From: Pseudomonadota bacterium
GTDB taxonomy: Bacteria > Pseudomonadota > Gammaproteobacteria > Burkholderiales > Burkholderiaceae
Length of the DNA stretch: 6,870 nt
Assembly: GCA_021783435.1 (NCBI GenBank)
Contig: JAJXUC010000185.1
Location: 1-6,870 of the forward strand
Reading direction: 5' to 3'
Shown here: in pieces, positions 1 through 5,699 of the stretch
Numbering within the stretch: the first letter of the stretch is position 1
Layout of the letters: every line of letters begins with the position of its first letter
The notes under the pieces: generated by a model
What the model saw: only the letters and a program-made list of their open reading frames with translations
What the model was told of the DNA's origin: nothing
Databases searched by the model: none
Position numbers and translations under genes: made by a program

Positions 1-123
1 GTGGTACCCAACCCACGGATACGAGCTTGATTCATCGCCGCGCCTTGCCACTGCGCATCACCCGATCGATCTGAGTTCTTGTAAAGCATCTTCATGCAGC
101 AGTTGACACTGGCGACCATACGA
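1..123. other. Unassigned left flank before the IS5 remnant
   Basis: No gene can be supported here. All short reading frames that enter from the left edge close within about 90 bases, so the stretch could hold the very end of a gene lying outside the window. On the minus strand an ATG at 33-31 opens a frame running off the left edge, but only about ten codons are visible, too few to judge. An exact TTGACA at 103-108 has no matching -10 box at the usual distance. Confidence 0.3.
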
Positions 124-190
124 GCAGGCCGTTGAAAAATATCTGAGATTGTCCAGCCGCATGTTGTGCCACCGGCCGATCAGTGGGGGA

Positions 191-230
191 AGACCCGCTG
201 ATGCGGGTCTCTTGCCCCCTTGAAGAGGGG
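191..230. repeat. Two adjacent hairpins in the IS5 3' tail
   Basis: AGACCCGC at 191-198 and GCGGGTCT at 203-210 form a perfect 8-bp stem with a 4-base loop. Directly beside it CCCCT (216-220) pairs with AGGGG (226-230) around a 5-base loop. They lie downstream of the IS5 transposase stop on its strand. No T-tract follows on either strand, so a classical intrinsic terminator is not supported; they may limit read-through or be an inherited structural part of the element. Confidence 0.5.
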
Positions 231-268
231 TTTCCAAGGCTTTTTGGCGCATTCTGGGCGCACCTGTC

Positions 269-1028
269 CTAAACATGGGCGCCTCGCCACCACCTGCCAA
301 GGGTACCCATGCGGATGATGTTGTAGGTGTCGGTGGTCAGAAGCAGTTGTCCAGCCAGGCGGGCCTGACCCACCAGCTTCGTCTTGCGCAGGCCCGCCAC
401 GGTCTTGATCCAGCCAAGTGCCTCCTCGATGCGCTTGCGCACCTTCTGACTGGTCTTGTAGCCCTTGTCGGCCCCGGCCGTGGCTCGCTTGGTTTTGTTG
501 CTCCGACGCTTCAACATCGCCAGCGCCGCCTCGCGCTCAGCGGTACCGCTGGCGTGGGTGACCTCGACATCCACGATCAGCCCGTTGCGGTTCTCCATGA
601 GGATGTGGCCCATGTGGCACAGGCGGGACTTGTCGCCCGGGCTCTTCTTGCACAGGCGGGCATCGGCGTGCGTGGTGCTGGCGTGGGTGCCGTTGCAGCG
701 CTGCTGCCCTTTGACGTTCACCTCGGGGTTGCGCCCGGGCGGTGTGCTGCTGTCATCGTCCCGGCGCTTAACGCTCTTGTGCGAGGCCCAGGCCTCGATC
801 AGCGTGCCGTCCACGCTGAAGTGTTCGTTGCTGGCAAGTCGGCTTCGCTGGGCGCTGAGCTTGACGCGCTCGAAGAAGGCGGGCGCGAGCTCTTCGTTGA
901 ACAGGCGCTTGCGGTTGGCACTGAAGGTGGAGTGGTCCCAGACCTTGTCCTCGATGTTCAGGCCCGCGAACCAGCGGTGCAGCAGGTTGTCGTCGATGGC
1001 CTGGACCAACTGGCGCTCGCTGCGGATG
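269..1028 (-). pseudogene. IS5-family DDE transposase, N-truncated with internal deletion
   Basis: The reading frame gives a clear IS5-family transposase from the motif IRSERQLVQAI onward, through HRWFAGLNIEDKVWDHSTF, HFSVDGTLIEAWAS (first catalytic Asp), the THASTTHADARL segment, LCHMGHILMENRNGLIVD, GADKGY (second Asp) and RKRIEEALGWIKT (catalytic Glu with the R-x3-E-x6-K pattern). Roughly the first 60-80 residues of the family are missing, cut off by the IS481 end at 1029. In addition, GADKGY is joined directly to KTSQKVRKRIEE. In intact relatives about 37 residues separate these, including the TPHVAQN-like and TRHxGY segments, so about 111 bases have been lost in frame. The frame stays open to the stop at 269 and continues upstream into IS481 DNA (to an ATG at 1159), but that fusion is fortuitous. 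The enzyme should be inactive. Confidence 0.9.
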
Positions 1029-1046
1029 TGTCGTGTCCCGGCTGAT
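1029..1046 (+). repeat. IS481 terminal inverted repeat, transposase 3' side
   Basis: TGTCGTGTCCCGGCTGAT, matching the opposite end at 14 of 18 positions. It overlaps the last codons of the transposase reading frame (QPGHDT) on the minus strand. IS5 sequence starts immediately outside it. Confidence 0.8.
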
Positions 1047-1978
1047 CCTTCACCTGTTTTGAGAACGGATGCGGATGGGGGCGGCGCCATCGTTTCATGG
1101 TCTGGAGGGGCGTGAGGTGCTGCACAGCCTTCTGGGGCAGGTGCGCGTTGTACAGCCACACGTCGCGGTGTCGCGTGGTGGTCAAGTCCTGAGCGCTGTT
1201 GCAGTGGTGCGAGCGCAGCACCTGCTCGAGCCGCCCGTTGAATCGCTCCACCATGCCGTTGGTCTGTGGCGATTTCGGCATGGGATGCGCGATACCCAGG
1301 GCTTCACACAGGGCATCGAGCGCATGCTGCCCCGAGGCGTCCTTGGCTTTGGAGGCGAAATGGCCGTGAGTGAACGCACGACCGTTGTCGGCAAGCAGGG
1401 AGTGGATCTGGAACAGCGCGGCCTTGTGCAGCGCGTTGCGGAAGGCTTTGGCCGCTGCCGCCGTCTTGTGGCTCTTGATGGCGGATGAACACCCAGCGTG
1501 TGGCCTGGTCGATGGCCACGCACACATCGCGCCGGGCCGTCTCATCGGCCATCTGCGGCAGGGACTTCACGTCCAAGTGCACATCGCCCGGCTCGTCGGC
1601 CTTGAATGGCTTGGGCAAGCGCGAAGGAACCTGCGGGGCCGGCAGGCGCGAATGGCCTCGTCGGCGCAGCAGGCAATCCAGCGCCGAGCGGCTCATGCCA
1701 GGTTCGATGAACGCGCGCACCACCGCCAGCAGATCGTCCAGCGACAGCCGCAGTTGCGTGCGCAGGTCGATCACCAGCTCCTCCTGGGCGGCATTGAGCG
1801 TGGTTTGCAACCGGTGCGGGGTGTGGCTGGCATCGAGCACACTGTGGCGCTTACGCCAGCGCCGGATCGTCTGGCGGCTCACGCCGTACAGGCCAGCCAG
1901 CGCGTCCACACTGGCCGAGGACTGTTGGATGGCCGCGCGCACGGCCGGCGTGGTGGTGGCGTTCTTGTGCATGGGCAT
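1029..1978 (-). pseudogene. IS481-family transposase, frameshifted
   Basis: The start MPMHKNATTTPAVRAAIQ at 1978 is typical of IS481-family transposases (a second Met lies at 1972). Next comes an N-terminal helix-turn-helix (VDALAGLYGVSRQTIRRWRKR) and HRLQTTL, then the rve/DDE integrase core: HLDVKSLPQM (first Asp), LADNGRAFT (second Asp) and PQTNGMVERFNGR (Glu). The first Asp is in one frame and the other two catalytic residues are in another. After RWVFIR the sequence CGC-C-ATCAAGAGC carries one extra base near 1480, beyond which the homologous frame continues as IKSHKTAAAAKAF. Family members are normally encoded in one frame, so this is a pseudogene. The C-terminus FSKQVKDQPGHDT reaches the terminal repeat with no stop inside the element; in this copy the frame reads on into IS5 DNA to 958. 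Confidence 0.9.
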
Positions 1979-2074
1979 CCAGCATGCGTCCCCCGTCCGG
2001 ACGGATGATCCTGCCATCACGGCCCGCAGCACCTCGCGGCCTATCAGCAGGCCGCGTCGATTAGGCAGCAGCCA

Positions 2075-2092
2075 ATCATCCGGTACCAGACA
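2075..2092 (-). repeat. IS481 terminal inverted repeat, transposase 5' side
   Basis: TGTCTGGTACCGGATGAT read on the minus strand from 2092. It follows directly on the IS256 codons for GINSEGKRHV, where intact IS256 relatives continue with LAVEL-like residues, so the element boundary and the loss of homology agree to within a base or two. Confidence 0.8.
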
Positions 2093-2295
2093 TGCCGCTT
2101 GCCCTCGCTGTTGATGCCGATGGCCACCAGGATGGCCTGGGACTGGACCACGCCATCCTCCCGCACCTTCTCGTAGCGGGCATCCAGGATCAGGCGCCGA
2201 AACCAAGACCTTCTCGCTGCGCGGGTCGCGCTCGAACAGTGCCGAAGAGAATGTACGCGCCCTTGCGGTCGCGCGGGACGCGCAACTCTGGTCAT
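2093..2295 (-). pseudogene. IS256-family transposase, internally deleted and truncated
   Basis: Three IS256-family blocks appear in order but in three different frames: ELRVPRDRKG, then TFSSALFERDPRSEKVLVSA, then LILDARYEKVREDGVV followed by QSQAILVAIGINSEGKRHV. In intact relatives ELRVPRDR is preceded by about 100 residues, and LVxAL and LxLDARYEKV are separated by some 55 residues (the YVQGVSTRKV region). Both stretches are missing here. The ATG at 2295 has GGGAGGG about 6-7 bases upstream and begins MTRV, so it is probably the original start, with a deletion just after it. The third block contains the first catalytic Asp (LDARYEK); the rest of the catalytic domain is lost at the IS481 junction. 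It cannot make a working enzyme. Confidence 0.8.
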
Positions 2296-2400
2296 GGTTC
2301 GCCCTCCCAAGGGGTTCAAGGTCGATGTCGTCATCAACCTCTGACCATGACCACCTTGCACGGTCCTGTTCTGGATCGCTTTTGCACACAAAGCTGCACA
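2093..2400 (-). mobile_element. IS256-family insertion sequence remnant, 3' half missing
   Basis: A shortened piece of an IS256 (Mutator-like) element lies upstream of the IS481 copy in the same orientation. It contains the transposase pseudogene and its leader with a plausible ribosome binding site. The outer (upstream) limit is not defined: I placed it near 2400 because GTGTGCAAAAGCGATCC at about 2388-2372 on the minus strand looks like IS-end sequence, but no partner end survives to test this. The inner limit at 2093 is set by the IS481 terminal repeat. Confidence 0.6.
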
Positions 2401-2511
2401 GTTTCTTGCCATGCAGTGCCGCGTTACTCCCGCCCGCGTCAGGGCCATTCGTCCATGCTAATCTGACATTAAAGGAAACGCAGGGCCACCCCAAGTTGCC
2501 TCGACCACCTC

Positions 2512-2527
2512 GCAGCTTGCAAGCTGC
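2512..2527. repeat. 16-bp perfect palindrome
   Basis: GCAGCTTGCAAGCTGC is identical to its own reverse complement. It consists of two inverted GCAGCTT/AAGCTGC heptamers and shares these with the hairpin at 2543-2568. It could be a binding site for a dimeric regulator or part of a REP-like unit. Confidence 0.6.
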
Positions 2528-2542
2528 TCGGATTCAGCAGCG

Positions 2543-2568
2543 TCCAAGCTGCCGCTGGGCAGCTTGGA
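2543..2568. repeat. 11-bp perfect stem-loop
   Basis: TCCAAGCTGCC (2543-2553) pairs perfectly with GGCAGCTTGGA (2558-2568) around the loop GCTG. No T-tract follows, so it is not a standard intrinsic terminator. It again contains the AAGCTGC/GCAGCTT pair and ends about 73 bases before the DUF488 start codon, so it could lie in that operon's leader RNA. Confidence 0.65.
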
Positions 2569-2641
2569 GCCGCGGGACTCACCCCCCACGGTAGGCGGGC
2601 TGGGCGCAGCTCGACCCTGGGACGCTCAGAAGGTGAACGTC

Positions 2642-3013
2642 ATGCCCGTCCAATCCATTCGAATCAAGCGCGTCTATGCCGATCCTGCTCCCGAGGATGG
2701 ATTTCGGGTTCTGGTCGATGGGCTGTGGCCGCGCGGCCTCACCAAGGAGCGTGCCGCGGTGGATCACTGGCAGCGCGAACTGGCGCCAAGCGGCCCGCTT
2801 CGTCAGTGGTTCAGCCACGATCCGTCCAAGTGGGACGAGTTCCAGCGCCGTTACTTTACCGAACTGGACGCCATGCCGGAAACCGTGGCTGGACTGCGTG
2901 CCGAGCTTGACGCGCATCCGCAGGCCACCCTGCTGTATGCGGCCAAGGACGAGGTGCACAACAATGCCGTGGTCTTGCGAGCCTTTCTTGAACGACATCC
3001 CCATTCGGCTTGA
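2642..3013 (+). CDS. DUF488 family protein, YeaO-like
   Basis: A 123-residue protein of the DUF488 (COG3189, YeaO-like) family. Its biochemical role is not established. The family signature is nearly complete: IRIKRVYADPAPEDGFRVLV at the N-terminus, then LVDGLWPRGLTKERA (residues about 27-41), DHWQRELAPSGPLRQWFSHD, WDEFQRRYFTEL and the C-terminal TLLYAAKDEVHNNAVVLRAF, where relatives usually carry LLYaakD.exNhAvvL. Length is normal for the family and no signal peptide or membrane segment is present, so it should be cytoplasmic. I chose the ATG at 2642 because homology begins there and AGAAGGTGA lies just upstream; the open frame extends back to 2564 without any homology. It is the first gene of a tight operon with a DNA glycosylase and a Rieske oxidoreductase, which hints at stress or damage response, but this is only context. 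Confidence 0.88.
   Translation: MPVQSIRIKRVYADPAPEDGFRVLVDGLWPRGLTKERAAVDHWQRELAPSGPLRQWFSHDPSKWDEFQRRYFTELDAMPETVAGLRAELDAHPQATLLYAAKDEVHNNAVVLRAFLERHPHSA
2951..2956 (+). promoter_or_regulatory. Ribosome binding site deciding the glycosylase start
   Basis: GAGGTG lies 7 bases before the ATG at 2964, inside the DUF488 coding region. It favours this ATG over a TTG at 2988, which has no comparable site, and over the far upstream ATG at 2676, which would put most of an extra domain in the DUF488 gene with no homology. Confidence 0.55.
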
Positions 3014-3992
3014 TCCGCGCGGACCGTTTCGCCTGGATTTGACCGTCTGGGCGCTGCGCCGCCAATCCGGCAACCGCATCGACTTATGGGATGGGCAGAC
3101 CTACCGTCGCAGCCTGGTGATCGGTGATTCCGTGCTGCTGGTCGAAGTCCGCGAGGAAGGCAAGGACGACGCGCCGCGGCTCGCGGTGCGGCTGCAAGGC
3201 GGGGGCAGCGACCGGCCAGGGGTACGCGCGGCGGCGGCCGCGCAGCTCGTGCGCATCCTGGGGCTGGATGTCGATTTGAGCGGCTTTTACGCCCGCGCTG
3301 CGCAAGATGCGCTGCTGGCTCCCCTGGTTCAGCGTTACCGTGGGCTCAAACCTCCGCGCTTTCCCAGCTTGTTCGAGGCGCTGGCCACCGCCATCGCCTG
3401 CCAGCAGGTGAGCCTCGCCTCCGGCATCGCGCTGCTCGGACGACTGGCCCAAGCCTTCGGCGCCGCGCCTGCCGAGGTGCCCACTTTGCACGCTTTCCCG
3501 CAGCCTGCGGCGCTGCGCGCAATCGACCCCGCTGCGCTGCATGCCCTGGGGTGGAGCCGTCAGAAGGCGCAGTATTTGCTCGACGTCGCGGCGCGGCTGG
3601 ACGCTGGCGCGCTACCCGAAGCGCAGCTCGATCAGGCCGACGACGGCGAGCTGCTGCGTCGGCTTTGCACCCTGCGCGGCATCAAGCGCTGGAGTTCGCA
3701 ATACGTGGCGCTGCGCGGCATGGGTCGGCTCGGCGTATTTCCCGTCGACGATGTCGGCGCGCACAAGCATCTGGCTGCCTGGCTCGATCTTCCAGCACGG
3801 CTCGATGCTGCTTCGACCGAGGCGCTGGTCTCCCGCTGGCAGCCCGACGCCGGGCTGGTGTATTTCCACCTGCTGCTGCGGCGTCTAGAGGCGCAAGGCC
3901 AAATCCGCGCAGGGGATGTGACATCTGTCGCGCCGCCGTTCGAGGAGCCGCTCGTCAGTTCTGACTCTCGCAACCCGGAGGTGATGCCATGA
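2964..3992 (+). CDS. AlkA-type HhH-GPD DNA-3-methyladenine glycosylase
   Basis: A 342-residue protein of the HhH-GPD superfamily, closest in layout to DNA-3-methyladenine glycosylase II (AlkA), which removes alkylated bases from DNA in base excision repair. Residues about 19-125 form an AlkA-like N-terminal domain (GPFRLDLTVWALRR, then YRRSLVIGDSVLLVEV). Residues about 128-150 carry the strongly conserved LKPPRFPSLFEALATAIACQ and QVSL segment. The helix-hairpin-helix is LRGIKRWSSQYVALRG (residues 237-252), followed by FPVDDVG, where Asp262 aligns with the catalytic Asp of the superfamily (Asp238 in E. coli AlkA). The C-terminal helix LVYFHLLLRRLEAQ is also typical. Residue 241 is Lys where most relatives have the second hairpin Gly (LPGIG). 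There is no Cys cluster for a 4Fe-4S site, so it is not Nth/MutY-like. The start overlaps DUF488 by 50 bases; the first about 15 residues have no homology, so a shorter start (TTG 2988) remains possible. Its end overlaps the next gene by ATGA, suggesting translational coupling. Confidence 0.88.
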   Translation: MPWSCEPFLNDIPIRLDPRGPFRLDLTVWALRRQSGNRIDLWDGQTYRRSLVIGDSVLLVEVREEGKDDAPRLAVRLQGGGSDRPGVRAAAAAQLVRILGLDVDLSGFYARAAQDALLAPLVQRYRGLKPPRFPSLFEALATAIACQQVSLASGIALLGRLAQAFGAAPAEVPTLHAFPQPAALRAIDPAALHALGWSRQKAQYLLDVAARLDAGALPEAQLDQADDGELLRRLCTLRGIKRWSSQYVALRGMGRLGVFPVDDVGAHKHLAAWLDLPARLDAASTEALVSRWQPDAGLVYFHLLLRRLEAQGQIRAGDVTSVAPPFEEPLVSSDSRNPEVMP

Positions 3993-5527
3993 GCGAATCA
4001 TTTGAGAAAAGTGGTCCGAATCTGCGCCGCGGCGTGGCGCTGGACGCGCTGCGCGAAGACCAGCCGTTGCTCGGCCATGTCGATGACGAAGCGGTGCTGC
4101 TGGTGCGCCATGGAGCCGAGATCCACGCAGTTTCCGCCACCTGTACCCATTATGCTGGCCCGCTGGCCGAGGGGCTGGTGGCTGGCGACACCATTCGCTG
4201 CCCCTGGCATCACGCGTGCTTTTCGCTGCGCAGCGGCGCGGTCCTCAATCCGCCGGGGCTGAATCCGCTGCGTTGCTGGCAGGTGAACGTCCAAGACGGC
4301 CTGGTGCGGGTGGGCGATGTGCGGCCAGCGCCGGCTGTGGGCAACCCTCCACGTCAGCCGCAGGCGGTGCTGATTGTCGGCGCCGGAGCCGCTGGCGAAG
4401 CGGCCGCCACCGAGTTGCGCACTTGCGGCTATGACGGGCCCATCACCTTGCTCGCCGGCGAAGCCGACACGCCGATCGACCGCCCCAATCTGTCCAAGGA
4501 CTACCTGGCGGGCAAGGCGCCCGCAGACTGGCTGCCGCTGCGCGGCGCAGACTACTGGCGCGAACGCGACATCACCCTGGTCAACGCCCGAGCGCTGTCG
4601 CTGGATCGCCACGCGCACCGCGTGCGGTGTGATAACGGCCAGGATTTGACTTACGACGCGCTGCTGCTGGCCACTGGGGCGCAGCCGATCCGCTTGCCCA
4701 TTCCCGGCGCCGACCTGCCTCAGGTCCACACCCTGCGCACCCGCGCCGATGCCGAGGCGATCCTGGCCGCGCTGGCGCGAGGCGCGCGCCGCGCCGTGGT
4801 GATCGGGGCGAGCTTCATCGGGCTGGAGGCCGCCGCTTCGTTGCGGGCGCACGGCATTGAAGTCCACGTCGTTGCGCCCGAGGCGCATCCGCTGGAGCGG
4901 GTGTTCGGTCTGCGCTTGGCTGGGTTTGTCCGCAGCTTGCATGAAGCGCTGGGCAGCGTGTTCCACCTCGGGCGCAGGCCCGCGTCGATCGACGCGCATG
5001 GGGTGACCCTCGACAACGGCCAGATCCTGCCCGCCGATCTGGTCATCATGGGCGTGGGGGTGCGACCGGATACCGCGCTCGCCGCGCAGACTGGATTGCG
5101 CGTGGAAAATGGCATCGTCGTCGATCACGGTCTCGCCGCTGCCGCAGGCATCTGGGCGGCGGGCGATGTGGCGAACTGGCCCGATGCGCGCAGCGCTGCG
5201 CGTCTGCGCATCGAACATTGGACGGTGGCGCAGGCGCAAGGCAAGACCGCCGCGCGCAATATGCTCGGGTTTGCCGAAGTCTTCAGCGCCGTTCCCTTTT
5301 TCTGGAGCCAGCACGGCGACGTGACCCTTTCTTACGTGGGCCACGCCGCGCAATGGGACGCCATCGAGGAAGAGGGCGTCCCCGCGAGCGGCTATCTGGC
5401 CCGCTACCTGCTGGGCGGCCGCGTGCAGGCCGTAGTCAGCATCGGCCGCGACCGCGACAGCCTGCGGGCCGAACTCGCGATGCAGAACGATTCACCCACT
5501 GACCCGACTCTCCCGGCTCCCGCCTGA
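3989..5527 (+). CDS. Rieske [2Fe-2S] / FAD-NAD(P) oxidoreductase fusion
   Basis: A 512-residue fusion of an N-terminal Rieske domain (about 1-112) with a pyridine nucleotide-disulfide-type flavoprotein reductase (about 122-500), the same architecture as AIFM3-like proteins and related to ferredoxin reductases of aromatic dioxygenase and P450 systems. The Rieske ligands are Cys52-x-His54 in CTHYAGPL and Cys71-x2-His74 in CPWHHACF. The FAD-binding motif is VGAGAAG (130-136), with DRPNLSKDYL after it (164-173); LATGAQPI (227-234) and the NAD(P)-binding GASFIGLEAA (273-282) follow, and the second FAD motif is IWAAGDVANWPD (388-399). The C-terminal reductase domain has RIEHW and PFFWSQH. It probably passes electrons from NAD(P)H through FAD to the cluster and an unknown acceptor; no oxygenase or P450 partner is nearby. 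GGAGGTG lies just before the ATG, and the start overlaps the glycosylase stop by four bases. All key residues look intact. Confidence 0.92.
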   Translation: MSESFEKSGPNLRRGVALDALREDQPLLGHVDDEAVLLVRHGAEIHAVSATCTHYAGPLAEGLVAGDTIRCPWHHACFSLRSGAVLNPPGLNPLRCWQVNVQDGLVRVGDVRPAPAVGNPPRQPQAVLIVGAGAAGEAAATELRTCGYDGPITLLAGEADTPIDRPNLSKDYLAGKAPADWLPLRGADYWRERDITLVNARALSLDRHAHRVRCDNGQDLTYDALLLATGAQPIRLPIPGADLPQVHTLRTRADAEAILAALARGARRAVVIGASFIGLEAAASLRAHGIEVHVVAPEAHPLERVFGLRLAGFVRSLHEALGSVFHLGRRPASIDAHGVTLDNGQILPADLVIMGVGVRPDTALAAQTGLRVENGIVVDHGLAAAAGIWAAGDVANWPDARSAARLRIEHWTVAQAQGKTAARNMLGFAEVFSAVPFFWSQHGDVTLSYVGHAAQWDAIEEEGVPASGYLARYLLGGRVQAVVSIGRDRDSLRAELAMQNDSPTDPTLPAPA

Positions 5528-5672
5528 GGCCGAGGAAACGCACCCCCACGCCTGCGCTTCGCCCCCGCTTGGCAGGCGAGATCACGAGGAAGTATGCGCA
5601 GCACGCGCCGATCTTGCGTCGGTCTGCGGCGCACACGTTTTCCGCATTCCATCATTTGCAGCAGGGATAACG

Positions 5673-5685
5673 GACCAGCCTGGTC
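5673..5685. promoter_or_regulatory. Short dyad GACCA-n3-TGGTC
   Basis: GACCA (5673-5677) and TGGTC (5681-5685) form a 13-base dyad upstream of the AT-rich patch. Being so short it could be chance, but a second dyad with related half-sites lies 15 bases downstream, so it is listed as a possible operator. Confidence 0.25.
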
Positions 5686-5699
5686 AGCGTACGGCATAA

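Larger units (their letters stand above)
124..1028 (-). mobile_element. IS5-family insertion sequence remnant, 5' end missing
   Basis: This is the 3' part of an IS5-family element carrying the transposase pseudogene and its downstream non-coding tail. The right-hand limit is firm: homology to the IS5 transposase stops exactly where the terminal repeat of the neighbouring IS481 element begins at 1029. The left limit is tentative. It rests on the stretch GCAGGCCGTTGAAAAAT around 124-140, which resembles terminal repeats I remember for IS5-group elements (GGCNGTTGAAAAA-like). Because the opposite end of the element is gone, this cannot be confirmed by matching the two ends. The tail between the transposase stop at 269 and this presumed end contains two small hairpins (191-210 and 216-230). 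Confidence 0.7.
1029..2092 (-). mobile_element. IS481-family insertion sequence, about 1064 bp
   Basis: Both ends are visible. Reading inward from 1029 on the plus strand gives TGTCGTGTCCCGGCTGAT, and inward from 2092 on the minus strand gives TGTCTGGTACCGGATGAT; 14 of 18 positions agree without gaps, and both begin TGT as is usual for IS481-family ends. The resulting length of about 1.06 kb is normal for the family and holds a single transposase gene with a leader of about 114 bases. The ends coincide with the points where IS5 homology (left) and IS256 homology (right) stop, which independently supports them. The bases outside the two ends (GCGGATG on the left, TGCCGC on the right) do not match, so no target-site duplication is seen. 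Confidence 0.85.
2401..2641. other. Non-coding region between IS scar and DUF488 operon
   Basis: No coding region is supported here; open frames that cross it have no recognisable motifs and no convincing ribosome binding site. It holds the palindrome cluster at 2512-2568 and must contain the promoter of the downstream operon. The only AT-rich patch is around 2456-2475 (TGCTAATCTGACATTAAAGG), which may include a -10 element, but I cannot assign a -35/-10 pair with confidence. Confidence 0.4.

Noticed and set aside
103..131. Outward or inward promoter using TTGACA at 103-108
   Set aside because: At 17 +/- 2 bases downstream the sequence is GC-rich (GCAGGCC-like), with nothing resembling TATAAT.
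275..1045. Long plus-strand open frame (256 codons) across the IS5 remnant
   Set aside because: It is antisense to a clearly recognisable transposase, has no family motif, and its Ala/Val/Leu/Gly-rich composition is that of a GC-rich shadow frame.
1304..2494. A 396-codon minus-strand frame as one novel protein
   Set aside because: It is an accidental fusion: fragments of IS256 transposase, IS481 leader, the IS481 transposase up to the frameshift, and out-of-frame tail.
2325..2594. Plus-strand frame of 89 codons between the IS256 remnant and DUF488
   Set aside because: It runs antisense through the IS256 leader and the palindrome cluster, and shows no homology or coding character that I can recognise.
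3998..5353. Minus-strand open frame of 451 codons opposite the Rieske reductase
   Set aside because: The plus strand codes for a complete enzyme with all its motifs; the antisense protein is rich in Arg, Gln, His and Gly without any domain.
5549..5578. Intrinsic terminator after the Rieske reductase gene
   Set aside because: The 7-bp stem has a 16-base loop and no T-tract; too weak to call.
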